Shown: positions 1 to 12,189 of the stretch, one piece after another | How positions within the stretch are numbered: position 1 is the first letter of the stretch | Layout of the letters: every line of letters begins with the position of its first letter | Source of the DNA: Solen grandis | Lineage: Eukaryota > Mollusca > Bivalvia > Adapedonta > Solenidae | Length of the DNA stretch: 64,000 bases | NCBI GenBank assembly: GCA_021229015.1 | Contig: CM037780.1 | Location: 69,447,587 to 69,511,586, forward strand | Reading direction: 5' to 3' | Position numbers and translations under genes: made by a program | The notes under the pieces: model-generated | Told to the model about the DNA's origin: nothing | What the model saw: the letters and a program-made list of their open reading frames with translations, nothing else | Databases searched by the model: none

Positions 1-1
1 C

Positions 2-590
2 CATGCACTTTGTTCTAAATGGTTTGAATCTAGGAAAGGTCGCCTTACTGCATCACAGTTTGGACTGATTTGTAAAAGGAAAAAGGTCACAGATAAATTT
101 GTAAATATGGTGATGGACACAAAATCTTTTACTTCAAGGCCAACAACATATGGGAAAGGAAATGAAAAGAAAGCTCTGACAACTTATGTTAAAAAGACAG
201 GCCATCATATCCACAAGTGTGGGTTAATTGTAAACCCTAAATTTTCATTTTAGGTGCATCTCCAGATGCAAAAGTGTGTGTTGGTGAGGGTAAGTGTGGC
301 CTTGTAGAGGTTAAATGCCCTTTCAGTGCTAGGGAGTGTACAATTTAGGAAGCATGTGACATTAAAGAGTTTTGTCTTCAGTTTGACAACAACTCTGGAC
401 ATATAACCTTGAAGAAAATGCACAATTATTTTTATCAAATCCAGGGCCAATTAATGATTAGTGGAGCAGAATTATGTGATCTTGTTGTCTACACAAAGAA
501 GATATTTTCTTTGAAACAAAATTCATTGACAAAATTTGGTGAGAAGATCTCTTGGCAAGGTTTTATTATTCTTATTGTAAATAAGTAAGT
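2..590 (+). pseudogene. YqaJ-type exonuclease/recombinase domain, broken
   Basis: Reading 2-255 and then switching frame gives a protein resembling YqaJ-type viral recombinase/exonuclease domains, a nuclease fold common in phage and in mobile elements of invertebrates. Visible motifs are SRKGRLTASQFG near the start, then GASPDA (the Asp) about 90 residues on, VEVKCPF (the Glu and Lys of the metal site), and a Tyr/Gln-rich MHNYFYQIQGQL segment. A frame change near 250 and an in-frame TAG at about 346 break it, and the 5' end is cut by the window edge. It is probably a relic of a mobile element. The domain call is good; the wider gene is unknown. Confidence 0.7.
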
Positions 591-1808
591 TAAGGTATCA
601 ACTAAAGTTTATGGGCCATTTGCATGTGATAAACCTTTCAATACATGTATTTTGAAGTACTGACAGACAGTAGCTACAATTGCATGTAGAACCACCAACC
701 TATCAAAGGTCAGCTTAAAGGCCTCACATAAAAAGCTCAAGTGACAGTATTTGGGCTTTAACCAAATGCAGTGTGGGTATTAGTTATAGTTTAATCTTAA
801 TAAGATTTCTTCCTTCATATTTTTCTTTTAATTTTCAATTACTTACATGAACTATCAGTTTGTGTAGCTACTGTGTGGTCTTGACATAGCATTGAAAGTG
901 GCTCATTTTCCTTGTCACACTCAACATTAGCATGGAAATTGTCAGTCTCTGACAGTATCCTGAAAAAAGGAAAAATGGGTGACAAAGTTAAAACTTTACT
1001 CAAAGTCTACTTCAGTCATGGAGGTTATGAAATTCTTAAGTTTCCATTCTAAGTTACCAAAAAACAACACATTAATTGTGCCAAATTCTATAGGAAAATT
1101 GGTAGAATTGGAAAGAGTTTTTTCTGTGAGTATTACATTCCAAAATAATGCATGATGCAATGGAATTATCAATCAGACCAATGGCAAACGTTATCTGATT
1201 ATTGGGATTCCGTTCTTAATATCGACCATTTTTATGCAATATAGCACTCAAAACAGAAATCTCTTTCCTAAATATATACTTGAAGTCTTTTTAATTTAAT
1301 TTTTGATTTTTTGACATTTCATGTGGACTAATAATAATAAATAAAGTAGTGAATGCCACAAGAGTGTTACTATTTATATGAAAATGTCAATAATAGACCT
1401 TCTTGGTGTTTGAAAACCTAATTTTCGTCTCCTTGATGGGGAAGCTCTGTGGGCCTTGGGTTTTGGTGTGTAGGGGTCAGCTGCAAGAGGGTCAGGGAAT
1501 TCTTTGGTTGGCCAGCTACTGTTGACAAAATGCTGAAATCTAGTGAAATAATTCATTGGTATTATCAACATTCATTTAGAGTGTAACTGATTAATTCACT
1601 TGAATTGTCATTCATTCTTCAGTAAAACTCTCTAACATGTGGCTGTCATGTTTTCTCAATTAAATGTGTAACAAAGTCAGGGAAATAGTGGAAAAATTAC
1701 ACATTGTGTCATATAAATTTTGAAAAAAATATATATTATATAGTATATCAAAACAAGTATTTCTTTGTTTTATGGATTATTTTTATTATATACATGTACA
1801 TGTACCTC
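591..1808. other. AT-rich non-coding stretch
   Basis: I see no coding motif, RNA gene or clear repeat end here. The open frames in it are short and of arbitrary composition. Confidence 0.5.
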
Positions 1809-1836
1809 ATATCGTAAGGTCAACGGAAGACTATTC
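1809..1836 (+). repeat. left terminal inverted repeat of the 4.4-kb element
   Basis: It matches the inverted complement of 6164-6191 except at three adjacent positions (TAA here, ATG in the complement). Confidence 0.6.
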
Positions 1837-2618
1837 TAATTAGGTTTTTCAGAAATGTTCAGGAGAAGGTAAAAACTGATTATTTTAGGATTACAGAGCT
1901 GAAGTTGTATTTTTTGACCTAGAGTTATAACAAAACCATGTTTTATAGCATTAATCATGGAATCATTTAATACTCATCAAGTAAATCTGTTTTTATTGCA
2001 CATTTATAAGACAGAATAGTTTTGCATAAAATTTAAAGAATCGTAAAAATGGTTCTAAGTATTCTATCTTTAAAATGCTATACATTATTTTGTATCAATA
2101 AATGTTATTTGAATAGTAAATTAAAGGGAATAAATGATAACTAAACAACCTTTTGCAATCAATATATTTAAGAAATGAACACAATGAAAAAATGAACTCC
2201 ATAAATGAAGAAGTACCATCTGCAACAAGAACATAATTATTTACTCTTGTAGTCATTTTTATGTTTGTGATGAAATATGGAACAATTCATAAAAAGTCTT
2301 ATTTGCTGTATGGACTGGACAGAGACCTATTAGCTACATATATAATTATGTGGACAGAGGCCTGCTAGCTACATATATAACTATGTAGATTCTACTAAAT
2401 GAACTAAACCATAGTTTTTTAGGCCAACTGCTCACTTTCATGTGGAAGGAGAAAATAGAACAGATGGTGTACTGTCGGGATGACTCCACATTTGCATAAG
2501 TACATAAAATCCCTATATTTGTCATTTAAAATTGGTAATAGGTCTGCATGCAGTGGTTGAAGTATAATTTTGTCAGCATTTGTCATGGCCTGATTTCGAC
2601 GAAGGCGCTGTGTCAAGT

Positions 2619-4060
2619 TTAAAAAGTGAACTGGCCCATCATACTATACTGAAGCTGTACTAGGCTTTGATCATCAGAAGCTATTTTAAATTTTCTTACA
2701 TCTGTCCAGCGAACCTTTTCTCTGTCAAAGTCCAAGTCAAAATATTTCAAAACACATGAAATTTGCTTAAAATCATAAAAGTTGGAACTGTCCATTTCTT
2801 TTACAGTGTATGTTTGTTCTGGCCGAGCAACCTGAATTACACTTGCCCACTGAGGTGTTGTGTAGACAGATATGTGTCTGCTTGCTCTTTCAATTGAAGC
2901 ATGAACCGAGTCATTTTCGTTTTGTGTGTGTCCTTTTTCAAGATATTTGTGCTCAATACAAGAAAGATTGAATTTCTGTATAGCATACCACAGCATAGAA
3001 ATATAGTATTTATTCATATTCTAACACTGCAGTTGTCAGAGCAAAAAATAATCTTTTTAAATGCCATTTTTAACATTTGTTTCAATAAAGCTGTATACAA
3101 AACTTGCTATATGCATGCCCCTCTTCCTGACACACTTTCATTCCACAAATAACTAAATGCCTCTCGGTTTTATTTTTAAGATTGTACACGCTAAAATTGA
3201 AATTGCTTAGCCGACGTTTGTAGTATACTACTGATCCAAAAGATTTCGGTGTACTTAAAACTTGCTCAAGGTCAAAACATGCAACGACCAGTGACTTATC
3301 TTGCCCAGATTGAGCCAATTCTTTGTCTTGGTTTTGTTAAGACTAGCTGCTTCTTTACTCTTCATGTGAAGTTCATGTTTTTCTTTATCTTCATCTCTAT
3401 TTATGTTATTGTTCCTTACTGAGCAGCAGAAGTCACACTGATCTTTAATAGGTTTTACAAAAGCCAAGTTAAAGTCGTGGTTGAGTATATTTCTGTAACA
3501 AGATAAAGTCACTGGTTTTACATTTTCAAGCGCACACTTTTCACAATACAAATTGTACATTTTTTGTATGGACAGTGAGGCGCCCAAATACTTTTTTTAA
3601 CTTTTCCTGCAGTAATGACTGTCTTCTTTAAGAAATGAATTAATGTGAGCCCGAACATGTGTAGATGCCATATCAGAGGTTATATCTGGTCTTGAAAGAT
3701 GCTTGCCACGCTTGTCAGGTTAACAGACTCCGGGCATTTGTGAAGATTTCCTCATAACAGTCTGAACCATTTGCCCAGAGATATTAAGAGTGCAAAAGAA
3801 AAGGTTTTGCATACTCTTAATTCTTTACCATTGCAAGGTAAAACATATGAAAAGGTGGTTGCACGCCTGCTAACACCAGATATTGTTTTACTTGCCTTAA
3901 TCTTTGGCTGGCTGTTTTTTAGTATGAATTGTCTTTGAAGATTTACATCAGACAAGCCCCAAGATTTATGAAATATGTCTTCTCTAGTTTTCTGATCAAA
4001 GTTTCTTTTGCACTGGAATCTACAACCTATTCAACAATCTGTTTTAATGCATTTTGCCTC
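2619..4060 (-). pseudogene. DDE-type transposase-like protein (DUF7869-like), decayed
   Basis: Successive minus-strand fragments read as one protein with frameshifts and stops. In order they are: a Cys/Phe segment VCKTF; PDKRGKH followed by HVRAHINSF and SHYCRKS; LSIQKMYNLYCEKC; FVKPIKDQCDFC; ACFDLEQVLSTP followed by YYKRRLSNFNF; a displaced SDNC before MNKYYISML; and EHKYLEKGHTQNENDSVH. This order and these motifs match an abundant family of uncharacterised invertebrate proteins carrying a DUF7869-like region. FDL, SDNC and the GHTQ..D..H motif look like a metal-binding RNase-H-like core. At least four breaks are visible, near 3050, 3255-3318, 3595 and 3700. The family match is confident; the transposase role is inferred from the inverted ends around it. 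Confidence 0.65.
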
Positions 4061-4305
4061 TTTAACTACACCATTTGATCTTATTGTTGATACACCCATG
4101 TTTCTTTGAAATTTTAAGATACTTCTTTTCCATTTCATAGATTCATAGACGTCTTCTGCCTCTTACAAGAGTTTCATTTTCAATAACACTATTAACTATG
4201 TCTTCTACAATTAATGTTCCATTGAAACTTTCATCATTCACTTCACTTTGTGTGCTACTTGCTATTTCTATATCTAAAGTTTCATTTGTATTTCCATGAC
4301 CATAT

Positions 4306-4503
4306 GCCCCTGTCATCAACCCCTGCATCTAGCCCATAAACCCTTTCACCAACAATTGCATTTACCTCCATGCCCCTGCCATCAACTACTGCATTTGTCC
4401 CAATTCCCATTTCATCAAAAACTGCATTAACTCCAATGTCCCTGTCACCAACTACTGCATTAATTCCAATGCCCCTGTCACTATCTACTGCATTAACTCC
4501 AAT
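4306..4503 (-). repeat. 33-bp minisatellite encoding six 11-residue repeats
   Basis: The minus strand reads as six consecutive 11-codon units without a stop, such as IGVNAVDSDRG, IGINAVVGDRD and IGVNAVFDEMG. All units keep N/D-A at positions 4-5, and most keep an acidic-Arg pair near the end. The period is exactly 33 bp and is divisible by three. A TGA precedes the first unit, and the downstream ORF (4328-4143) is one frame off, so the repeat belonged to the reading frame of the element before it broke. Confidence 0.75.
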
Positions 4504-4693
4504 TGGACATTTTCACTTTGACTTGAAACACTACTATAGTCAGATATATCAATGAACATTTGAGCTTCAGTCAGTCTACAAGTGAGCTCATTTTCACTGA
4601 CTTCTTAGAACTCACTTAAAGAATTATCTGTCAGTAGACTCTCTCCAGTATTTGAATCAGTTGTGAATCAAAGACCCAAAAATTGTTGTCAGC

Positions 4694-5074
4694 TTAAATA
4701 GTAGCCATTGTAAAGCAGTTTAAAGTCAAGAAACAGTATCTGTTTGTATATGAGAGAGCTTCCTGTAGGGTGAGGAAGGGTCCATCCGACACAGGTACTT
4801 TCACAAGGCCACTACATGTTTGGGAAATAGTAAGTCTTATTCCATCGTTAATATGTGTTGGCAGATCAGATATTAGTAAGTGGCCCTCGCAGAATAAATT
4901 ACAATAAAATTTGTCTCCAGCCTCAAGTATATTATCTATGGCCTTTGTTGTCCAAAGACATGGAGATCTTCTTTCAGCAAAAATCATGGCTTGGAGGCTA
5001 TTTGTCACACATTGCTGACCTGCTGCACAAAATTGTATGTGTGCCTGATGACAACTTCCTCTAACTGTCAACAT
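4694..5074 (-). pseudogene. cysteine-protease-like (OTU/tegument-type) domain fragment
   Basis: A 126-residue open frame contains GSCHQAHIQF, then GQQCVTNSLQAM, then WTTKAIDNILEAGDKFY. This resembles an uncharacterised cysteine-peptidase-like domain seen next to helicase or transposase domains in invertebrate mobile elements; the Cys in GQQC would be the nucleophile. Just past the stop, the same strand continues with FWVFDSQ, where related proteins have a FDSH-like motif, so the expected His may be lost. It lies upstream of the 33-bp repeat and the transposase-like part on the same strand, probably as the N-terminal part of one polyprotein. The peptidase label is tentative. Confidence 0.4.
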
Positions 5075-6004
5075 TCTGATCTGAAAATAAAAAACGTAAA
5101 AACCTTAGATTATTCAATTTGAGTGTAGGGGGAATACATTTTCATAAAGGAAATAAAAGAATCAATGCATTTGTTTAAGAAAATATAAAAATTGATTATG
5201 CTTTATGTGTGAATAATGACTAAAAGGGTGATGTGGTAATAAAAATGTTTCAGAGCATACACTTTACTTCAAACCTATTATATAGATTATTGATTAAAAA
5301 AAATCTGAAATCTTTCATGTGAAGATGTCTTCCAACTGACCAGCTCTGCCAAGACTTCCTCTATTCATAGCTGAAAATTGACTAAATGACCATAACTGTG
5401 TTGGTGCCTTTTATATATCAAAATAAACAATCCTTACAGAATGAAACTATCATGACTAGGATTTTTCTGCCTATTTTGGGAAAAGATTGTTCACAAGTTG
5501 GGAACTTTTAAAAAGCAGAAAAAACAACTTAGTATGTATACGGTACCATATTCAGCAACACAATTTAATAAGAAATAAAATGAAATAAAAAAAAATTTTT
5601 TTAGATATAAGAATTTTTTATACTCACATTTTTATCGATATTCACCAAAGAAAAATGCTGATCTAGTAAGGACAGCTTCAATCTTCTCTCATAACGAAAA
5701 AATATTAAAAATATTTCATGTTTCATCATCTTGTCCTTGAAATAATTATAACATTTCAATGTCAAAAGTACATTCTATGATGTCATAATGATGTCATATG
5801 TTTCTTTTACATAAGATAAAATACCCCTCAGTAATAAACAATGTCAAGTAAGTTAAACTTTTAAATGGAAAATTATTCATTCTTTAATTATTAAGTTAGA
5901 ATAGTTTTGCACACAAAAAATCCTCCTGGAACATGATTTTAGTTGTTCAAGAGTACTCTATCTGAAGTTAGAATACTTTTGCATAAATCATATCAATGTT
6001 ATGA

Positions 6005-6047
6005 TTTTTTTTTTTTTTTTTTTTTTTTGATTTTTTTTTTTGATTTT
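6005..6047. repeat. poly(T) tracts
   Basis: Two long T runs are separated by GA, in the right arm of the 4.4-kb element. Confidence 0.9.
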
Positions 6048-6163
6048 TTGGTCATAACCTTTTCTATATGTACACTCTAGCCAAATTATTTTTACAGTAT
6101 ATGGAGGGGTTCAAGACATCCTGAAATATCAGAAAAAAACTATTCTGGGAAAAAGTCGAGTTC

Positions 6164-6191
6164 GAATAGTCTTCCGTTGACCCATCGATAT
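6164..6191 (-). repeat. right terminal inverted repeat of the 4.4-kb element
   Basis: Inverted partner of 1809-1836. The 19-bp core at 6164-6182 is a perfect match. Confidence 0.6.
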
Positions 6192-7395
6192 TATGTGTGT
6201 TCTTCGTACAGCCCAAAATCATTTGGTGAACAGAAAACTTCTGTCCAATGACTTAATATTACAGATGCTACAATGATTGAACTTGTTTATTTTTCTTACC
6301 CACCCAACACTTTATCCATTTTGATTTTTTTCTAGATTTCTTTACTACCGGTGGCTTTTTATAGGGAAAATAAGCGTTATTAATAAAAAAAAATGGAAAT
6401 TATTATTTATAAAACAATAAAATTGTTTTAAATCAACAATGAAATTATCTAATAATATGCGATATATTTCAGTTAAAGTGTAGATAACAAGGATAACATA
6501 AATTTCATTAAAATTCCATGAATTTTCTTTTGAATAAATAAAAAAAACTATTTTATTTGGAAAATAGTAATTTGGGGGGAATGTCAGTTTTTTGGCTAAG
6601 GAACCCCATCTGTAAAAGGTAATGAATTAACCAAAATAAAATCACTGGGTCTGAAAGGCCAAAAACCAGATATCTACTGTATTACAGCCACATAAACTTA
6701 CGAAATACACACGCATATAATCCATTCTAAATATAATGATGTAACAAATCTTAAAATTAACCAAATATTAATAAGACTGTTAAAAAGTTTTCTTTTCAGA
6801 GACCATCTGGCAAGATTTTGAAATGGAGATATGAACATATTTAGAGAAAATATTACACAAATGAAATAAAGTATATATATAAAAAAGAAACATGAATAAG
6901 TCGAAAAATACACTGATACACCGTCTATATAAACATATCTTTAGGTCGAATTATGAAGGTGGCGAATCGATTTCGGGAATATTTGCACTCTATCTTACGA
7001 GAGACAAAGAAATATCAGCTTGAATAGAGATATTTAACATCGCATCCACTTACTTTGGTACAGACATACCGATTTTATTTGATTTTCTCTACATTAAGCT
7101 GCCAATGTGGTCTTCCGCACAACTTTATCCAACGCAGACACTTACTGCATTGTGTCTTAGGCTTCGGGAATGGTACAAATTTTACACCTCCTTTTAAACG
7201 TGCCGGATATCTACTGTCACTATCACATACACCAAAGTTACATTCTTCACCATTCCGTATACAACGACATATTTCTCATATGTAAGTTGAACTAAAGAAA
7301 CAAGAGTCGTGTCGTTTTTTTTTTCGGCTGCAGAAGTTGTCTAACAAAATGGCGGATGTTTATCGGTATCGAAGGCGTGACATAATGCCGTTATC
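6192..7395. other. AT-rich non-coding stretch
   Basis: No supported gene. A T run lies at about 7315, followed by a slightly GC-richer stretch just before the hAT remnant. Confidence 0.5.
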
Positions 7396-7398
7396 TGA

Positions 7399-8880
7399 TT
7401 GGCTATACGGAACTGTCAATCAAAATCGACAGAAAGGTCAATTAATGGGGCAAGATTTATAAGTATTCTGATTGATGGTTCAACTGATAAGGCTGTGAGT
7501 GAACAGGAAGTAGTTTATGTTAGACATGTTGATGAAAATGGAACACTTAAAACACGTTTGGCTGACATAGTAGATCTTGAACATGGACATGCTCAGTGCG
7601 TAACGGATGGTGTATTCAAAGGCTTAGAAGCAGTTAATTTGACTGTAGAGGATGTATCACAAACACTGGTGTGTATCAATACAGATGGGGCAGCTGTGAA
7701 TATAGGTAAAAAGGGTGGTGCCATAAAATTAATGAAAGACAGGATCAACCAATATTCTGAACAAAACTGTGATGATTATGTTGCTGCTGTACACTGCATT
7801 GCAGCTAGTTGTTTGTGACTCCAAGAAAGGCTGTCATTAATTGAATATATTTAAAGATACTTTCAAAGGAATATTCAAGTTCTATTATTATTCGCCAAGA
7901 GAGAAGAGATCTTTATGAGATAGCAGAAAGTTTAGATAAGGAGTTGAAGCATTTTGGTGGTGTGCAACAGATCAGGTGGGTGACAAGTCAGAACATAGCG
8001 TTAAAGAATTTGTTAGATAATTTTGAGATAACATGTATTCATTTGGAGGAAATAGCTTCAGACCGAAATGAAGATGGTCGAAAAGCAAAAGGATAAAGAT
8101 GAAATAAAGTCAGAAAAGTTCTTGTGTTTTCTGCATTTCATGTTGGACTACACAAATCTTTTGTCAGCTTTTTCACAGTTATTCCAGAAGAAGAAATGTG
8201 TCATTGCAGAAGTCGCTAGAAGAATAAAAGAACTGAAAGAAAATTTTGTTAAAATGAAAACAAGAAGGGGGCGAAACTAGCGTCATTTTCAAAGAGATTC
8301 CCAAGATGGATTATTTAGAGGCATGCAGATGCGCAAAGGGGGACTTCGAAGGCGTGCTGACACCATGGAAAGGATAAATGAAGATCTTGGTGATGTGTTA
8401 AATGATGCAGTGTTCTTCTTGGAAGAAAGATTTATTAAGCATATTGGTGGGGAGCCACATTCATTGTTCAATGCTTTTGATTTCAAGTTATGGCCTGATA
8501 AGGGAGGTGATAGTTTTAATTTAGTTTACGGATTTGTATTTACCATTGATAAGTGATGAGGAGAAGGATAAAGCTGAAGACGAGTGGCTAGAAATCTTAA
8601 TAGATCTGTCATTGAAGCATATGAAAATGTTCTATCAAGTAATGCCACAGACCATGTAAAGAACATCTTGCCTTTTGTTAATATTATGCTTACAATTTCA
8701 CCCAGTACTGCAGAATGTGAGTGAGGAATTAGTTTAATGAATGGTATTATGGTACAAGGTAGATCTTCTCTAAAGCAAGACTCTCCCTGCTCAGTTATGT
8801 ATTGTAAGTGTGACGGACCCACATTTCAGAATTCAAAAGCGGGATATTGTGTATAAGATATTAAAAATGGCAGATGGTGT
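7399..8880 (+). pseudogene. hAT-superfamily transposase, ZNF862-like, decayed
   Basis: Plus-strand frames join into a hAT transposase of the kind annotated as zinc finger protein 862-like. FISILIDGSTDKAVSEQEVV contains the first catalytic Asp. CINTDGAAVNIGKKGG contains the second. VAAVHCIA, QQIRWVTSQNIALKNLLDNF and a long middle follow. At 8700-8820, PSTAECE, a stop, GISLMN and RSSLKQD form the C-terminal hATC dimerisation region. Stops and frame changes occur near 7818, 8070, 8280, 8556, 8657 and 8720. No N-terminal zinc finger or inverted ends were recognised. The copy cannot encode a working transposase. Confidence 0.75.
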
Positions 8881-9127
8881 TCAGATGCGTATACAACCTA
8901 TATGATCTTGCTGAAATTTGCCATCGATTACGTGTATAAAAATGTGTTTCTTAGGTTCGACCATTCGCCTTAAGGATTCTTGGCTCGGTGAACCGTCTTT
9001 GGCTATGAAAGAATGATTAACATGCTTGAGTGTGATCTGTAATCGTCGACAATTCAGATCACAATTTCTTTCATACGACACGTGCATTAATGATTCATGA
9101 ATATACGAGCAAATGGTAAATGCGCAG

Positions 9128-9337
9128 TTCACATAAGGTTCATGATGTTTACCTGTGTGAAGAAATATATGGATAATGTGATTATAAAAAGCTATTCTCA
9201 CATGCTCACATGAGGATTATGAGGTTATAAAAGTTATTCTCATAAGGATAATGGCGTTACATGTGTGAAGGCATATAAAGTGATTATAAAAGCTATTCAC
9301 GTAAGGATAATAAAGTTATATATGTGAAGATATGACA
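9128..9337 (+). repeat. imperfect tandem repeat, about 57 bp
   Basis: A unit of the form TATAAAAGCTATTC, then ATAAGGATAAT, then ATGTGTGAAG repeats three to four times with small indels. One unit carries an insertion near 9205. It is non-coding. Confidence 0.6.
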
Positions 9338-10543
9338 TCCTAAGTGTTGGTCCAAACAGTGGTTAAAATTTTCTAAGGAATTAAGTCTGTTTATATCGGC
9401 AGACTTATTAAAATGTAAAATGTAGTTAAAATGTAATGCTTTCTTCGGTATATTGGAACAATTTACGACCCTGTCAAAGGTTTACAGGGACCCGTGATGA
9501 ACCTTGACAAGTTTCGTTCTTGGGTCTTCCATCATACGGGATGGACACATTAGATCAATGAAGCAACCAGGCTGTCCCAATTTGGGTTTTATCATATTGT
9601 CATTTAATCTGATAATACCCATATTTGATGTAGAAGAGGCCGCGAAATATTTAAAGCAAGTCCACGCCCCACCTTCCATGAGTTTTTTTGTTTGTTTTTT
9701 TTTTTTTTTTTTATGAATAAAAAACTGCTTTATCAGCACTTTTTGTAATTAAACAGGAAGGGTATTGCATCAGATACCCAGAGATGGGGGTCATCTCAGC
9801 TCTTTCGAAACGATGAAATACACACGTGTTACCCGGTGAACTGCTATATAGGGGCATTAAACACATTCATTCATAATCCATCCTAACTACTGAAATCCTT
9901 ATTTGGCACACTGGCGAACTGCTATACCAGCATGTTAATGTCTGGTTCCCCTTTTTATGTGGTTATGACAAGGCTCAAATGACCCTTTTTGGCATTTTCT
10001 ATCTTAACATTGTGGTCGTCGACGCCATCTAGTTTCTTATAATGTGCAAAGATGTTAACGTGATGTTGAGAACGTCGTCGGATCATAATAATGTATCTCT
10101 TGCATATACAATATAGCAATCAGCCATTGACTTTCTCCGCCAATCTGCTATTCCGGCCATGTTATAATACAAGTAAATAATCTACCTCAATTAATATAAG
10201 TAAGAATATGCAAAAAAAAGGTTAATAAAATTTGAAACGTTTTTGTATCTTTGTTGATAATTATATAGCTCTCTATATTTTTTATGTATCATTTTTATTA
10301 TAATCCTTTATGTAAACCGATTTTCAAATATTTGCTTTTCCATCCCATACAAAACCTGCTGAACATATCATTTAGGATTTGTGTAAATGATTTTGTAGGA
10401 GAAGGTAAACTAATAAGCAAATTAATAAGTAAAGGTAAAAGTATTGATTTTACAACCTTTATTTGTTCCAAAAGTGTTAGTTTCCTTCTTTTCCAATATG
10501 AAATAATCTTTTTTTTTTTATCCAGATCAAATTCTATTTCCAG
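9338..10543. other. non-coding stretch
   Basis: No supported gene. A poly(T) run lies at about 9694-9712. The open frames here are short and unlike known proteins. Confidence 0.5.
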
Positions 10544-11504
10544 TTTTTAGCTCACCTGAGCACGTGTGCTCAGGATGAGCTTTTAGGATCGATGAATGTC
10601 CGTCGTCCGTCCGTCCGTCCGTCCGTCGTCCACAATTTGTTCGTTTGCACTCTAGCATCTTCATTTTATGAGCAATTATCTTCAAACTTTAAAACAATAT
10701 TTATAACCATAAAATCTCGGCCAAGTTCGATTATGGCTGATATCGGAACATTAGGTCAGGAGTTATGCCCCTTTTAAAATAAAAAATGCCAGATTTCACG
10801 TTGTTTACACTCTAGCATCATCTTTTGAGCAATCATCTTCAAACTTTATAAATGTTATGACCATAAGGTCTCGATTGAGTGATTAGCTGAGATCCTCAAT
10901 TAGTCAGAGTTATGCCCCTTTTAATATAAAAAAGCCATATTTCACTTGTTTACCTCTAGCATCTTCTCTTTTGAGCAATCATCTTCAAACTTTATGACAA
11001 TGCTTATGACCATAAGGTCTCGATTGAGTTCGATTATGGCTGAGATCCATCAATTAGGTCAGGAGTTATGCCCCTTTTAATATAAAAAAAGCCATATTTC
11101 ACGTTGTTTACACTCTAGCATCTTCCTTTTTTTAGCAATCATCTTCAAACTTTATGACATTGTTAATGACCATTATGTCTCGATTAAGTTCAATTGTGCC
11201 TGAGATGGGTCATTTAGGTCAGGAGTTATGCCCCTTTTAATACAAAAAATGCAAGATTTCACTTTGTTTATTCTCTACCAACTTCATTTTTTTAACAATC
11301 ATTTTTAAACTTTAAGACAATGTTTATGCCCATAATCTCACAATCGGGTTCAATAATAACTGATATTGACTTGTAAATTTAGGAGTTATGCCCATTTCAC
11401 CATAAAAAAAAGCCAGATTTCACTTTTACACTCAAGCATCTTTATTTCTTAAGCAATCATCTTTCTCAGGTGAGCGACCAAGGGCCATCTTGGCCCTCTT
11501 GTTT
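10544..11504 (+). mobile_element. non-autonomous Helentron/DINE-like element, family A, copy 1
   Basis: The 5' end is TTTTTAGCTCACCTGAGCAC with an inverted partner GTGCTCAGGATGAGC just inside, then a (GTCC)n tract at about 10597-10628. The core is about five and a half tandem units of roughly 155 bp, beginning near 10651, 10803, 10947, 11106, 11267 and 11427; the unit starts CTCTAGCATCTTC. The 3' end is CTCAGGTGAGC followed by the stem-loop AGGGCCATCTTGGCCCT and CTTGTTT. Subterminal inverted repeats, a tandem core and a 3' stem-loop are the structure described for Helentron-associated (DINE-1/HINE) elements. It has no coding capacity. Confidence 0.75.
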
Positions 11505-12189
11505 AAATTGTGTCCCCCTATGAAAGTTTCCATTTTGTTTTGATTGACCTAGTACTACGGTATATTTTAGCGAACCTGTCCAAATAACGTTTGTCTTTTC
11601 AAAGTTGACATTTAATCCAGATTTAGATGAAAATACGTCAACTTTTAAAACAGTTGTTAAAGATTTTTCTGAACCATCTAAAATAAGGAATGTGATTCAA
11701 AGGTGATTAATTCTATTTCACATCTAATAATATACATGAATCGATAGGCACGTGTTTGTGGCTATCCATTTTTATACGTATATGAGCCAAGTAAAGATAA
11801 AGCTGGGAACTGGTTAATCAAAGGAACGTTCGAAATAATATTGATCAGGTTAATATTACAGTATATAATAATAACGGCTATATTTAGAATGTTGTTTCTA
11901 TCTTTTTTAGGGAATTGCTGTAGCTAAACATATTGTTAAAAGGCAGATTTAACATGATTTCTTTTTATTCATAAGCAACGGTTTTATTTGTATTATGAAA
12001 ATATTTTTGTAAAAGATGTATTTCTTTTCTATAAAAAAGAATGTGTGTGTGTCTTAGGTTGAGAAGGGTTTTCAGATAGTCTTTCTGTTGCCTTTTAGTG
12101 CGTGAATTTGATTGGTAACGGAGCTGTCACAGTGGCATGCTACTGTGTGATTAAAAAGTCCAACTTTACACATGATTATCAACAAGAGG
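11505..12189. other. non-coding stretch
   Basis: I see nothing recognisable here on either strand. Confidence 0.5.

Larger units (their letters stand above)
1809..6191 (-). mobile_element. DNA-transposon-like element with inverted ends
   Basis: A 28-bp sequence at 1809-1836 recurs inverted at 6164-6191 with 25 of 28 matches, including an unbroken 19-bp core GGTCAACGGAAGACTATTC. Between the two lie a decayed transposase-like gene and a protease-like domain, both on the minus strand. Motifs like AGAATAGTTTTGCA occur just inside both ends (about 2013, 5898 and 5968). No convincing target-site duplication is visible, so the exact ends are uncertain. The superfamily is not recognised. All coding parts contain stops or frameshifts, so this copy is dead. 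Confidence 0.6.

Noticed and set aside
10544..11504. CRISPR-like array, because of regular 155-bp units
   Set aside because: The units are tandem repeats inside a transposable element of an animal genome, with no short repeat and unique spacer pattern.
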